DNA of 33,230 nt from the NCBI GenBank assembly GCA_903828235.1, contig CAIKLM010000020.1, positions 1 to 33,230 on the forward strand, written 5' to 3'. The position numbers were made by a program, and so were the translations under genes. Under the pieces are notes generated by a model that saw only the letters and a program-made list of their open reading frames with translations, had not been told where the DNA came from and searched no databases. The DNA is from an uncultured beta proteobacterium (GTDB lineage: Bacteria > Pseudomonadota > Gammaproteobacteria > Burkholderiales > Burkholderiaceae_C). Below, piece by piece: positions 21,032 through 33,230 of this stretch (position 1 is the stretch's first letter; each line of letters opens with the position of its first letter).

Positions 21032-22510
21032 ATGGACGGCGTCGCCAGCACGCCGCAGCCCAGCCCCCACGCCGGCCCGCGCGCCGAGCGCATGTCGCGC
21101 GTGGACACCGCTTGGCTGCGCATGGACAACGACGTCAACCTGATGATGATCGTCGGCGTCTGGCTGCTCGCCCCGGCCATCACGCTGCCGGCCCTGCGCG
21201 AGCGCGTCCAGGCCAAGCTGCTGCAGTACGACCGCTTCCGCCAGAAGGCGGTGCACGACGCGCTGGGCGCGCAGTGGGTCGACGACGAGGCCTTCGACAT
21301 CGCGCACCACGTGCTGCCGATGACGCTGGACCGGCGCCCCGGCGAGAGCGAGCGCCACGCGCTGCAGCGCGCCTGCGGCGAACTGGCCGCCACGCCGCTG
21401 GACCCGCAGCGCCCGCTGTGGCAGTTCCACCTCGTCGAGGACTACGAGGGCGGCAGCGCGATGGTGGCGCGCGTGCACCACTGCATCGGCGACGGCATCG
21501 CGCTGATCAGCGTGATGATGAGCATCACCGACGGCGGCGCCGACCCTCCGCGCCGTCGACGCAAGCCCGCTGCCGACGAGCCGCACGAGCCCGACTGGCT
21601 CGCCGACGCCGTGCTCAAGCCGCTGACCGAGCTCACCATCAAGGCCATCGGCATGTACGGCAGCGGCGTGGGCAAGAGCATGGAGGTGCTGGCCAACCCG
21701 GCGCAGCCGCTGCTGTCGAGCGTGGGCATGGCGCGCAGCGGGCTGCAGGTGGCGCAGGACGTGGCCGCGCTGGCGCTGATGTCCGACGACTCGCCCACGC
21801 TGCTCAAGGGCAAGCCGGCGGGCCGCAAGGTGGTGGCCTGGGGCGAGCCGATCCCGCTGGAGCAGGTCAAGACCATCGGCAAGGGCCTGGGCTGCACCGT
21901 CAACGACGTGCTGCTGGCCTGTGCCGCCGGCGCCATCGGCAGCTGGCTGGCCGACCAGGGCCAGGATCCGTCGGGCAAGGAGATCCGCGCCATGGTGCCG
22001 GTGAACCTGCGCCCGCTGGACAAGGCCTGGCAGCTGGGCAACCGCTTCGGGCTGGCGCCGCTGGTGCTGCCGGTGGGCATCGCCAACCCCATCGAGCGCG
22101 TCTACGCCGTGCACCGCCGCATGGCCGACATGAAGGGCAGCTACCAGCCGCTGCTGGCCTTTGCCATCCTCAGCGTCAGCGGGCTGTTCATCAAGCCCGT
22201 GCAGGACGCCGTGCTGGGCCTGTTCGCCAAGAAGACCACGGCGGTGATGACCAACGTGCCGGGCCCGGCGGTGCCGCTCAAGTTCTGCGGCAGCACGCTG
22301 CGCCAGACCATGTTCTGGGTGCCCGCCTCGGGCGACGTGGGCGTGGGCGTGAGCATCCTCAGCTACGGCGGCGGCGTGCAGTTCGGCCTGATCACCGACG
22401 AGAAGCTCTGCCCCGAGCCGCAGCAGATCATCGACCGCTTCGAGCCGCAGTTCGAGCAGCTCACCTGGCTGACGATGATGCTGCCCTGGGCCGGCGAGCC
22501 CGATTTCTGA
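21032..22510 (+). CDS. WS/DGAT/MGAT-type acyltransferase
   Basis: A 492-residue wax ester synthase/diacylglycerol acyltransferase that joins acyl-CoA to fatty alcohols or diacylglycerol to make neutral storage lipid. The catalytic motif HHxxxDG is HHCIGDG at 149-155. Other family elements are the N-terminal MSRVDTAWLRMD, PLWQFHLVEDY, KGLGCTVNDVLLACAAGAI, ALVPVNLRPLD-like MVPVNLRPLDKAWQLGNRFG, and MTNVPGPAVPLKFCGS followed by LSYGGGVQFGLITDE. The length is typical. ATG 21032 is preceded by CGAGGAGAA. It is 100 bases from the divergent ACBP gene and 31 bases before an SRPBCC gene. Substrate choice (wax ester or triacylglycerol) cannot be read from the sequence. Confidence 0.93.
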   Translation: MDGVASTPQPSPHAGPRAERMSRVDTAWLRMDNDVNLMMIVGVWLLAPAITLPALRERVQAKLLQYDRFRQKAVHDALGAQWVDDEAFDIAHHVLPMTLDRRPGESERHALQRACGELAATPLDPQRPLWQFHLVEDYEGGSAMVARVHHCIGDGIALISVMMSITDGGADPPRRRRKPAADEPHEPDWLADAVLKPLTELTIKAIGMYGSGVGKSMEVLANPAQPLLSSVGMARSGLQVAQDVAALALMSDDSPTLLKGKPAGRKVVAWGEPIPLEQVKTIGKGLGCTVNDVLLACAAGAIGSWLADQGQDPSGKEIRAMVPVNLRPLDKAWQLGNRFGLAPLVLPVGIANPIERVYAVHRRMADMKGSYQPLLAFAILSVSGLFIKPVQDAVLGLFAKKTTAVMTNVPGPAVPLKFCGSTLRQTMFWVPASGDVGVGVSILSYGGGVQFGLITDEKLCPEPQQIIDRFEPQFEQLTWLTMMLPWAGEPDF

Positions 22511-22541
22511 ACCCCGAACCCGACCACCAAGGAGCAAGGCC

Positions 22542-23012
22542 ATGGCCGTGAGCGTCGACATCGACCTGGGCTACGAGTTCACCGTGAAGGCGCCGTTCGA
22601 CGAGGTGTTCGACGTGCTGTCGGACGTGCCCACCTCGGTGAGCCACTTCCCCAAGGTCGAGCAGCTCGTCGACATGGGCAAGGGCATCTACCGCTGGGAG
22701 ATGGAGAAGGTCGGCACCGCGCAGGTCAACATCCAGACCGTCTACGCCAGCCAGTACGTGGCCGACCGCAAGAAGGGCTCGGTGGTCTGGACGCCGGTCA
22801 AGGGCGTGGGCAACGCGCAGGTCGGCGGCAGCTGGAGCATCGCCAAGGCCAAGAAGGGCACGGCGATCACGCTGAAGACGCAGGGCACGGTGGAGGTGCC
22901 GCTGCCGGGCCTGATGAAGATGGTGGTCGTGCCGGTGGTGAAGAACGAGTTCGAGAGCCTGGTCGAGAAGTACATCGACAACCTGATCAAGCGCTTCGGC
23001 GGCGAGGTCTGA
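22542..23012 (+). CDS. SRPBCC family (START-like) protein
   Basis: A 156-residue protein with the SRPBCC helix-grip pattern: YEFTVKAPFDEVFDVLSDVP at the N-terminus, a middle of alternating strands (GIYRWEMEKVGTAQVNIQTVY, GSVVWTPVKGVGNAQVGGSW) and a long C-terminal helix (VVVPVVKNEFESLVEKYIDNLIKRFG). AAGGAG precedes the ATG. Such proteins bind hydrophobic ligands such as lipids or polyketides in a cavity. Its position right after the acyltransferase gene suggests a lipid ligand, which is inference. No signal peptide, so cytoplasmic. Confidence 0.85.
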   Translation: MAVSVDIDLGYEFTVKAPFDEVFDVLSDVPTSVSHFPKVEQLVDMGKGIYRWEMEKVGTAQVNIQTVYASQYVADRKKGSVVWTPVKGVGNAQVGGSWSIAKAKKGTAITLKTQGTVEVPLPGLMKMVVVPVVKNEFESLVEKYIDNLIKRFGGEV

Positions 23013-23020
23013 CCGAGGCT

Positions 23021-23042
23021 GCCGGCGCCCGGGATCGCCGGC
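23021..23042. terminator. GC-rich hairpin between convergent genes
   Basis: GCCGGCG (23021-23027) pairs perfectly with CGCCGGC (23036-23042) around an eight-base loop, a few bases after the SRPBCC stop and before the convergent methyltransferase stop. No T-tract follows on either strand, so it is at best a weak or bidirectional terminator. Confidence 0.35.
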
Positions 23043-23072
23043 GCTGCGGGCCGGGGGCACGCGCCGGATTCC

Positions 23073-24278
23073 TCATGCCGGCGCGGCCAGCCACCACAGC
23101 TGGCCGGGCACGGGCTGGCGCTGCTCCAGCCGCAGCGTGGCGGCCTCGGGCGGCGGGCTGGGTGCCAGGCCGTGGCGCACGGCCAGGGCCTCCAGGTAGG
23201 CGCGGCCGTGCGCATAGCGCGCCGTGGGCAGCAGCGCCACGGCGGCGCCGGCGGGCGCCGTTTCCACGCTGAACGCGAACACGCCACCGGGCGCCAGCGC
23301 GCGCCGCACGGCGGCGAACACGGGGTCGAGGTCGCCGACGTAGATGAACACGTCGGCCGCCAGCACCAGATCCAGCGAGCCCGCAGGCTGCTGCTGCAGG
23401 TGGGCCAGCAGCTCGGCGGCGTGCAGCGCGTCGTAGACGCCCGTGGCGCGGGCGCATTCGATCATCGCGGTGGAGACGTCCAGGCCCTCCAGCCGCTGCA
23501 CCAGGGGCCGCACCAGGCGGCCGACGACACCGGTGCCGCAGCCCAGGTCCAGCGCCGTGGCGTAGCGTCGGGCCACCAGGCCCGGCAGCAGCAGCTCCGG
23601 GGCCCGGTACTCCAGGGTCTCGAGGTGCCGGTCGAACTCGGCGGCGTAGCCGTCGAACAGCGCCTCGACGTAGCCGTCGGGGGGCAGGGGCGGTGCGTCC
23701 GCGTCGTGGGCGCCCCGCAGGCCGGCCAGCAGCCAGGCGGCCAGCGGCCCGGGCTCCAGCGCCTGCGCGCGCTCGAGCGCGGTGATGGCCTCGGCGGCCT
23801 GGCCCAGGTCCTTGTGCAGCGAACCCGCCAGCAGCCAGGGCTCGGCCCAGTCGGCGTGGCGCGCGCACAGGGTTCGCGCCCCGGCCAGCGCCTCGTCCAG
23901 GCGGCCCAGCCGCGCCAGGCACTCGGCGCGGCGCAAGGCCGCGCGGGGCGGCGCCTCGGGCAGTGCCAGCAGCCGCTCGTAGGCCTGCAGCGCATCGGCC
24001 GGGCGGCCCAGGGCCAGCAGCGCCTCGCCGAGGTGGGCCCAAGCCGGCGCGTGCGCGGGCGCCGTGGTGCTGGCCTGCTGCAGCAGCGGCAGCGCCTCGG
24101 CGGCACGGCCCAGCGCCAGCAGCGTGGCGCCCAGGTTGGCCAGCGTCGAGGGCCGCCCGGGCAGCGCCGCCAGCGAGGCGCGGTACTGCGTCTCGGCTTC
24201 GGCCAGCCGGCCGGCCTGCTGCGCGGCCAGGCCGGCCTCGAAGGCGCGGCGGGCGGTGTCGAAGGCGGCGTCGTTCAT
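23073..24278 (-). CDS. TPR-repeat SAM-dependent methyltransferase
   Basis: A 401-residue fusion. Residues 1-190 form about five TPR units (for example LAAQQAGRLAEAETQYRASL, LGEALLALGRPADALQAYE). A class I methyltransferase domain follows: YVEALFDGYAAEFDRHL marks its entry, SAM motif I is LDLGCGTGVVG near 243-251, then LEGLDVSTAMIE and LDLVLAADVFIYVGDLDPVF. TPR-methyltransferase proteins of this design are common in proteobacteria; their substrates are mostly unknown, and small molecules or proteins are both possible. The start at ATG 24278 is divergent, by 75 bases, from another methyltransferase gene with a near-mirror promoter sequence. Confidence 0.88.
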   Translation of the reverse strand: MNDAAFDTARRAFEAGLAAQQAGRLAEAETQYRASLAALPGRPSTLANLGATLLALGRAAEALPLLQQASTTAPAHAPAWAHLGEALLALGRPADALQAYERLLALPEAPPRAALRRAECLARLGRLDEALAGARTLCARHADWAEPWLLAGSLHKDLGQAAEAITALERAQALEPGPLAAWLLAGLRGAHDADAPPLPPDGYVEALFDGYAAEFDRHLETLEYRAPELLLPGLVARRYATALDLGCGTGVVGRLVRPLVQRLEGLDVSTAMIECARATGVYDALHAAELLAHLQQQPAGSLDLVLAADVFIYVGDLDPVFAAVRRALAPGGVFAFSVETAPAGAAVALLPTARYAHGRAYLEALAVRHGLAPSPPPEAATLRLEQRQPVPGQLWWLAAPA

Positions 24279-24280
24279 GT

Positions 24281-24350
24281 GCCCGATTGTCGCGGCCGCC
24301 CCGGCCCGGGCCGCGCGGCCCGGCCAGCACAAGGCCACCACACAATCGGG
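24281..24350. promoter_or_regulatory. Mirror-image ACAATCGGG motifs before two divergent methyltransferase genes
   Basis: GCCCGATTGT at 24281-24290 is the reverse complement of ACAATCGGG(C), and ACAATCGGG recurs on the plus strand at 24342-24350. Each copy ends three to four bases from its gene's start codon. ACAAT is a plausible -10 core, which would put both transcription starts close to the start codons. Leaderless or very short-leader transcripts are therefore possible. Confidence 0.4.
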
Positions 24351-24353
24351 TGC

Positions 24354-25601
24354 GTGAGCGACCCCGCCGTCACCGACCCCGCGCCTGCTGCCGCCGACCC
24401 GGCGCGCGAGCGCTTCGTCGCGCTGCTGCGCGAGCAGCTCGCGCAGGGCGGCTGGCACCGGCTGGTGCTGTCGGGCCCGCGCGCGGCCGCCGGGGCCGAG
24501 CCCGACCTGCAGCGCGTGACCGTGCGCCCGCTGCTGCTGCGCGGCGGCCCGGTGCTCAGCGTCGTCAGCCGCCACGCCACGCGCGAACTGACGCACAACC
24601 ACCCGCCCGAGGAGGGCTTGGCGCTCGTCGCCAGCTGGCTGGGCACGCGCTTTCGCCACGCGCACTTCGATGGCGCCGCCCTCGAGGCCGAGCTGCGCTT
24701 CGGCAAGCGGGGCAGCGGCCACGTCAGCATCACGCCACGCGCCGCCGCCGCGCCGGCCGCGCCGCAGGCGCACGACCGCGCCAAGCCGCGGCCGCTGCCC
24801 GCCGACCGGCCCTATCTCTCCGCGCTGGGCCTGACCACGTCCGATGGCCAGCCCGTGCCGGCGATGGCGCGCAAGTGGAAGCAGATCAACCGCTTCGTCG
24901 AGATCGTCTCGCAGGCGCTGGCGCGCACGCCGTTGCTGCAGCCGCGTGCCGAGCCGGTGCGCGTGGTGGACTTCGGCGCCGGCCGCGCCTACCTGACCTT
25001 CGCGCTGCACGACTGGCTGGCGCGCCAGGGCCAGGCGCTCGATGTGCGGGGCATCGAGCAGCGCGCCGACCTGGTGGCCGAGGGCAACCGCATCGCCCAG
25101 GGCCTGGGCCTGCAGGGCCTGAACATGGTGCAGGGCGACGTGGGCGACGCGGCCGCGGCGCCGGAGCGCTTCGACGTCATGATCGCGCTGCACGCCTGCG
25201 ACACCGCCACCGACGCCGCCATCCACCGCGGCATCGTGGCCGGCGCGCAGCTGATCGTCTGCTCGCCCTGCTGTCACAAGCAGCTGCGCCCGCAGCTGCT
25301 GAGCCCGGGGCCGCTGCGCAGCGTGTTCCAGCACGGCATCCACGCCGAGCAGCAGGCCGAGATGCTCACCGACACGCTGCGCGCGCTGCTGCTGCAGGCC
25401 CAGGGCTACGAGACACAGGTCTTCGAGTTCGTGGCGCTGGAGCACACGCGCAAGAACAAGATGATCCTGGCCGTGAAGCGGCCGCCCGAAGCCACGGCGC
25501 GGCGCGAGGCCGCGCGCGCCGCCGCGCTGGCCGAGGCCGACGAGCTGCAACGCTTCTTCGGCATCCGCGAGCAGGCGCTGCGGCAGCTGCTGGCGGTCTG
25601 A
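24354..25601 (+). CDS. Class I SAM-dependent methyltransferase (Methyltransf_32-like)
   Basis: A 415-residue protein starting at GTG 24354. The N-terminal 150 residues form a separate domain (LVLSGPRAA, RPLLLRGGPVLSVVSRHATRE). The methyltransferase domain has motif I VVDFGAGRAYLTF with D206, an acidic IEQRADLVAEG, VMIALHACDTATDAAI and the unusual SPCCHKQL with C306-C307-H308. The CCHK motif together with HACDTA recalls the Methyltransf_32 group, whose eukaryotic members include METTL25/RRNAD1-like proteins. The substrate is unknown; an RNA or protein target is possible. A charged C-terminal helix (ARREAARAAALAEADEL) closes the protein. It converges on the GntR gene with a 38-base gap. Confidence 0.85.
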   Translation: MSDPAVTDPAPAAADPARERFVALLREQLAQGGWHRLVLSGPRAAAGAEPDLQRVTVRPLLLRGGPVLSVVSRHATRELTHNHPPEEGLALVASWLGTRFRHAHFDGAALEAELRFGKRGSGHVSITPRAAAAPAAPQAHDRAKPRPLPADRPYLSALGLTTSDGQPVPAMARKWKQINRFVEIVSQALARTPLLQPRAEPVRVVDFGAGRAYLTFALHDWLARQGQALDVRGIEQRADLVAEGNRIAQGLGLQGLNMVQGDVGDAAAAPERFDVMIALHACDTATDAAIHRGIVAGAQLIVCSPCCHKQLRPQLLSPGPLRSVFQHGIHAEQQAEMLTDTLRALLLQAQGYETQVFEFVALEHTRKNKMILAVKRPPEATARREAARAAALAEADELQRFFGIREQALRQLLAV

Positions 25602-25626
25602 CCGGGGCGCCGGCTCGGCGGAGGCG

Positions 25627-25650
25627 CTCAGGCTGCGGCTCAGGCCGCGG
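25627..25650. repeat. Tandem 12-base duplication at the GntR 3' end
   Basis: CTCAGGCTGCGG (25627-25638) is followed directly by CTCAGGCCGCGG (25639-25650), 11 of 12 identical. The second copy contains the GntR stop codon (25640-25642, minus strand). It looks like a small slippage duplication. Confidence 0.55.
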
Positions 25651-26332
25651 CTTCAAGGCCGTGTGCGAAGTGCTCGCGCATCAGCGTGGCCGCCGCGGCG
25701 GCGTCGCGCCGCTCGATGGCGGCCATCAGCTCGCGGTGCTCGGCCAGGCTCTCGGCCAGCCGCCCGCGCTTGAACAGCGAGTGGTGGCGGTTGAGCTTCA
25801 TCACCTTGCGCAGGTCCAGCACCGTCTGCTCGGCCCAGCGGTTGCCGGCCAGGCGCAGCAGCGCGAGGTGGAAGCGCTCGTTGGCGGCGAAGAAGGCGTC
25901 GCGCTGGCGCACCCGGCGCTCGAGCTCGTCGTGCAGTCCGCGCAGCTCGGCGCGGCCGGGCTCGTCGGCGCGCTCGGCCACGCGGGCCGCGGCGTCGCTT
26001 TCCAGCAGCGCCAGCAGGTGGTACACCTGCGCCACGTCCTCGCGCGACATCTCCGTCACGTAGGCCCCGCGGCCGGCCTTGAGGGTGACCAGCCCCTCCA
26101 CGGCCAGCACCTTCAGCGCCTCGCGCATGGGCGTGCGGCTGATGCCGTAGGCGGTGGCGAGCTTGAGCTCGTCGATCCAGCTGCCGGGCTCGAGCTCGCG
26201 CGCGAAGATCTGCTGGCGCAGCCGGTCGGCCACGTCCTGGTACAGGGCGCGGCGCGGCAGCGGGGCGGGGGCAGGGGCGGTCACGGCGGGGTGCGGGCCG
26301 GCCCGGATGTCAGTTCCGCGCCGGTTTTGCAT
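25640..26332 (-). CDS. GntR-family transcriptional regulator (FCD domain)
   Basis: A 230-residue regulator. The winged helix-turn-helix is at about residues 29-95 ([46 protein letters not shown]). The C-terminal FCD ligand domain has [31 protein letters not shown] and [14 protein letters not shown], which carry the Asp/His residues that in this family usually bind a metal and an organic acid. It is divergent from the methylmalonyl-CoA mutase gene and probably controls it in response to a propionate-pathway metabolite, which is inference. With ATG 26332 the mRNA could be leaderless, because the CATAAT read on the minus strand at 26338-26343 is so close. GTG 26284 is a possible shorter start that better matches homologues as I recall them. 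Confidence 0.9.
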   Translation of the reverse strand: MQNRRGTDIRAGPHPAVTAPAPAPLPRRALYQDVADRLRQQIFARELEPGSWIDELKLATAYGISRTPMREALKVLAVEGLVTLKAGRGAYVTEMSREDVAQVYHLLALLESDAAARVAERADEPGRAELRGLHDELERRVRQRDAFFAANERFHLALLRLAGNRWAEQTVLDLRKVMKLNRHHSLFKRGRLAESLAEHRELMAAIERRDAAAAATLMREHFAHGLEAAA

Positions 26333-26333
26333 T

Positions 26334-26343
26334 CATAATTATG
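26334..26343. promoter_or_regulatory. Palindromic AT-rich site between gntR and mutase: overlapping divergent -10 and likely operator
   Basis: CATAATTATG is a perfect ten-base palindrome and one of very few AT-rich spots in the window. On both strands it offers CATAAT as a -10. For the GntR direction TTGCGG (minus strand, 26360-26365) lies 16 bases upstream as a -35. The regulator could repress both promoters by binding here. No binding data are implied. Confidence 0.55.
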
Positions 26344-26402
26344 CCGACCGGGGCCGCCGCCGCAAGGCCCGGCCCGACCGCGCAAGACCCTGGAGCCCGA
26401 CG

Positions 26403-28574
<2,172 letters not shown>

Positions 28575-28612
28575 GCCACGCCGCACCCCAGGCCGACCCC
28601 GCCGACGCACGC

Positions 28613-29635
28613 ATGGTCCCCGAGAAGGCCCCCGAAATCGCCCCCGACCCGGCCGACGCCCTGAGCCCGACCGGCCTGGCCCGTGCCCTGCTGGGCCTGC
28701 CCGGCCCTGGGCAGCGCCGCGCCCTGGCCAAGGCCATCACCCTGCTGGAAAGCACCCGGCCCGACCACCGCGCGCAGGCCGACGAGCTGCTGAACGCCCT
28801 GCTGCCGCACACGGGCCGCAGCCTGCGCGTCGGGCTGTCTGGCGTGCCGGGCGTCGGCAAGAGCACCTTCATCGAGGCGCTGGGCCTGTTCCTCGTCGAG
28901 CGTGGCCACCGCGTGGCCGTGCTGGCGGTGGACCCGAGCAGCCGCGTCTCCGGCGGCAGCATCCTCGGCGACAAGACGCGCATGGAGCGGCTGTCGGTGC
29001 ACGAGCGCGCCTTCATCCGCCCCAGCCCGACCGGCGGCACGCTGGGCGGCGTGGCCGAGATGACGCGCGAGGCGATGCTGGCCTGCGAGGCCGCAGGCCA
29101 CGACGTGGTGATCGTCGAGACCGTCGGCGTCGGCCAGAGCGAGACGGCCGTGGCAGGCATGAGCGACTGCTTCGTGCTGCTGCAACTGCCCAACGCCGGC
29201 GACGACCTGCAGGCCATCAAGAAGGGCGTGATGGAGATCGCCGACCTCGTGGTCATCAACAAGGCCGACCTCGACGAGGACGCGGCCACGCGCGCCCGCG
29301 CCCAGATCACCAGCGCGCTGCGCTTCCTGGGCCCGCACGCCCACGCCGGCACCGAGGTGCTGCAGCTCAGCGCGCTGCAGGCCAGCGGCATCGAGGCCTT
29401 CTGGGCGGCGGTTCAGCGCTTTGCCGGCCGCCAGCGCGCGCAGGGCCTGTTCGAGGCCCGCCGCACGGCACAGAACGAGGCCTGGATGTGGGAACGCATC
29501 GAGGCCGGGCTGCGGCAGCGATTCCGCGCCCATCCCGGCGTGGCCGCGGCCCTGGCCGCCGCCACCGACGACGTGAAGGCCGGCCGCCTGGCCGCCTCGG
29601 TGGCCGCCCGGCGGCTGCTGGACCTTTTCAACTGA
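28613..29635 (+). CDS. meaB: MeaB/ArgK-family GTPase, methylmalonyl-CoA mutase chaperone
   Basis: A 340-residue G3E P-loop GTPase. Walker A is GVPGVGKS at 77-84; [22 protein letters not shown] holds the switch and Mg-binding elements; [12 protein letters not shown] is the switch II/Walker B region; and INKADL is the guanine-recognition motif. The C-terminal dimerisation arm is present ([13 protein letters not shown]). MeaB protects the B12 mutase from inactivation and helps load or exchange adenosylcobalamin. Older annotations call it a LAO/AO transport kinase (ArgK), now considered misleading. Start ATG 28613 is 38 bases after the mutase stop; no earlier start codon is in frame after that stop. 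Confidence 0.95.
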   Translation: MVPEKAPEIAPDPADALSPTGLARALLGLPGPGQRRALAKAITLLESTRPDHRAQADELLNALLPHTGRSLRVGLSGVPGVGKSTFIEALGLFLVERGHRVAVLAVDPSSRVSGGSILGDKTRMERLSVHERAFIRPSPTGGTLGGVAEMTREAMLACEAAGHDVVIVETVGVGQSETAVAGMSDCFVLLQLPNAGDDLQAIKKGVMEIADLVVINKADLDEDAATRARAQITSALRFLGPHAHAGTEVLQLSALQASGIEAFWAAVQRFAGRQRAQGLFEARRTAQNEAWMWERIEAGLRQRFRAHPGVAAALAAATDDVKAGRLAASVAARRLLDLFN

Positions 29636-29661
29636 AGACCCGGACACCCGAGGACGACCTC

Positions 29662-31194
<1,533 letters not shown>

Positions 31195-31216
31195 CCACCG
31201 CCGGAGCGCCCCGCCC

Positions 31217-32602
31217 ATGAACCACCGCCTCCGCAAGCTGTTCGACCTGCGCCAGGACCAGGACGATCCCGAGGCCATCGACGCCAACGTGCGCACCGGC
31301 CTGCGGTTCGCGGGCACCAACCTGTGGGTGCTGTTCTTCGCCATCCTCGTGGCGTCGGTGGGGCTGAACGTCAACTCCACGGCGGTGATCATCGGCGCCA
31401 TGCTGATCTCGCCGCTGATGGGGCCCATCGTCGGCCTGGGCTATGCGGCGGCCATCAACGACTTCAGCCTCATCCGGCAGAGCGCGCGCAACCTCGGCAC
31501 CTTCACGGCGCTGAGCCTGATCACCTCGGTGGCGTACTTCACGCTCAGCCCGCTGGACGTGCCCGGCACCGAGCTCATGGCCCGCACCACGCCGACGCTG
31601 TGGGACGTGCTCATCGCGGCCTTCGGCGGCGCGGCGGGCATGGTGGCGTTGACGCGCAAGAGCATCAGCAACGTGGTGCCGGGCGTGGCCATCGCCACGG
31701 CGCTGATGCCGCCCCTTTGCACCGCCGGCTTCGGCATCGCCAACGCGCGCTGGGACATGTTCGCCGGCGCCTTCTACCTGTTCCTGATCAACGGCGTGTT
31801 CATCGCCGCCAGCACGCTGGCCGTGGCCAAGCTCGTGCGGCTGCCGGCCGTGGCCGACGTGTCGCCCGAGGTGCGTGCGCGCCACCGCGTCATCATCGCG
31901 ACCGGGCTGGTGGTGGTGCTGGTGCCCAGCGTGTGGCTGGGCTGGCGCTTCGTGCAGCAGGAGGTCTTCGCGGCCGACGCCCAGGCGCTGCTGCGCACCG
32001 TGGAGGCCGACGTGCGCTACGCCGTCGTCGGCCAGCGCGTGGACCGCGCCCAGCGCGTGATCTCCGTCACCGTGGTGGGCGCCGAGGCCGAGCAGCGGCT
32101 GCGCGCCCAGGCGGCCCAGCTGCTGGCGCAGCACCGGCTGCAGGACGCCGAGCTGCGGGTGCGGCGCGCCGGCGGTGGCGGCATCGATCCAGGCCAGCTG
32201 CGCGATCAGGTGCACGCCGAGGTGCAGCGCGACCTCACGCAGCTACTCGGCGAGCAGCTCGCGCGCAGCGAGGCCCAGCGCAGCGAGCTGCAGGCGCAGC
32301 TGCAGGCGCGCGCGCAGCAGGCCGGGGTGGCCGACGCCCTGGCTCCCGCGCTGCTGGCCGAGATCCGCGCGCAGCAGCCCGAGGTGCTGGCGGCCACGCT
32401 GGCCGAGGGGCGCCGCGTGCGCGCCGAAGCAGCGGCGCCGGTGGCCTCGGCCCCCGCCGCCGAGCCCGTGGTGGTGGTGCTGCTGGAGGTGTCGCGCCCG
32501 CTGCGCACCGCCGACCGCGAGCGCCTGGCCGCCTGGCTGGCCGTGCGCCTGGGCCGCGGGCCCGTGGACCTGATCGAACGCGTGGCGCGGCCTTCGCGCT
32601 GA
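31217..32602 (+). CDS. DUF389 / TIGR00341 family membrane protein
   Basis: A 461-residue inner-membrane protein. The DUF389 core (about residues 30-230) has several transmembrane helices with the family pattern [20 protein letters not shown] followed by [10 protein letters not shown], then [29 protein letters not shown] and [18 protein letters not shown] further membrane segment ([16 protein letters not shown]) leads into a 200-residue C-terminal region with a BON-like strand-helix part and a long Gln/Ala-rich, likely coiled-coil stretch ([19 protein letters not shown]). The function of DUF389 proteins is unknown. GGAG precedes the ATG, and gaps of 22 and 29 bases to pccB and pccA imply it belongs to their transcript. 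Confidence 0.9.
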   Translation: MNHRLRKLFDLRQDQDDPEAIDANVRTGLRFAGTNLWVLFFAILVASVGLNVNSTAVIIGAMLISPLMGPIVGLGYAAAINDFSLIRQSARNLGTFTALSLITSVAYFTLSPLDVPGTELMARTTPTLWDVLIAAFGGAAGMVALTRKSISNVVPGVAIATALMPPLCTAGFGIANARWDMFAGAFYLFLINGVFIAASTLAVAKLVRLPAVADVSPEVRARHRVIIATGLVVVLVPSVWLGWRFVQQEVFAADAQALLRTVEADVRYAVVGQRVDRAQRVISVTVVGAEAEQRLRAQAAQLLAQHRLQDAELRVRRAGGGGIDPGQLRDQVHAEVQRDLTQLLGEQLARSEAQRSELQAQLQARAQQAGVADALAPALLAEIRAQQPEVLAATLAEGRRVRAEAAAPVASAPAAEPVVVVLLEVSRPLRTADRERLAAWLAVRLGRGPVDLIERVARPSR

Positions 32603-32631
32603 ACGCCAACCCACTTCCCGAGAGACGAGCC

Positions 32632-33230
<599 letters not shown>

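Noticed and set aside
23021..23042. Strong intrinsic terminator between the convergent SRPBCC and methyltransferase genes
   Set aside because: The hairpin is real but no T-run follows on either strand, so it is kept only as a weak candidate.
23172..24353. Long N-terminal extension of the second methyltransferase upstream of GTG 24354
   Set aside because: The extension is antisense to the TPR-methyltransferase and has a Gln/Arg-rich shadow composition. The GTG start leaves a sensible divergent promoter.

Overview
The window is very GC-rich chromosomal DNA with dense coding, many GTG starts, short overlaps and strong third-position G/C bias. Gene content suggests a betaproteobacterium of the order Burkholderiales (Rubrivivax/Leptothrix/Methylibium-like). 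Pointers are a polyhydroxyalkanoate-system protein, a WS/DGAT acyltransferase, the CsgG-DUF4810-DUF799 lipoprotein set, and a mcm-meaB-pccB-pccA propionyl-CoA operon preceded by an FCD-type GntR regulator. This placement rests on family recognition, not on a database search.

Layout. 1-534: remains of two insertion sequences, the N-terminus of an IS256-type transposase on the minus strand next to a stop-interrupted C-terminal fragment of another DDE transposase. 550-3628 (minus): a LytTR response regulator and its LytS-type sensor kinase. The kinase is a tandem fusion whose second half looks like a degenerate kinase module. 3943-8730 (plus): CsgG-like lipoprotein, DUF4810 protein, DUF799/GNA1162 lipoprotein, and a large predicted outer-membrane protein combining an HExxH peptidase, a beta-propeller-like region and a C-terminal barrel. 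8869-12038 (plus): a Lon-like AAA ATPase without a protease domain, translationally coupled to a PlpD-type patatin-POTRA-barrel protein. 12039-14326 (minus): DUF2817 M14-like peptidase and an M20 amidohydrolase, divergent from 14400-17580 (plus): a molybdopterin oxidoreductase and a lipoprotein HExxH aminopeptidase. 17617-20667: PHA-system protein, a minus-strand trio of small envelope proteins of unknown function, an ECF-type sigma factor and an exported glutathione peroxidase. 20677-23012: acyl-CoA-binding protein divergent from a WS/DGAT acyltransferase and an SRPBCC protein. 23073-25601: two divergent methyltransferases. 25640-33230: GntR regulator divergent from methylmalonyl-CoA mutase, MeaB, PccB, a DUF389 membrane protein and the start of PccA, cut by the window end.

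How the genes work together. The right end is a propionate/odd-chain catabolic operon: propionyl-CoA is carboxylated by PccA/PccB to methylmalonyl-CoA, which the B12 mutase, protected by MeaB, turns into succinyl-CoA. The GntR regulator is its likely controller. The middle right holds acyl-CoA and storage-lipid genes. The left third is an envelope region: a two-component system faces an export-type lipoprotein set, and two different beta-barrel-carrying hydrolases follow.

The most unusual items are the kinase-pseudokinase fusion, the peptidase-propeller-barrel protein placed behind the GNA1162-type lipoproteins, the AAA ATPase coupled to a type Vd autotransporter, a DUF389 protein inside the pcc operon, and the uncharacterised small envelope trio facing an orphan ECF sigma factor. 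No tRNA, rRNA or CRISPR array was recognised.
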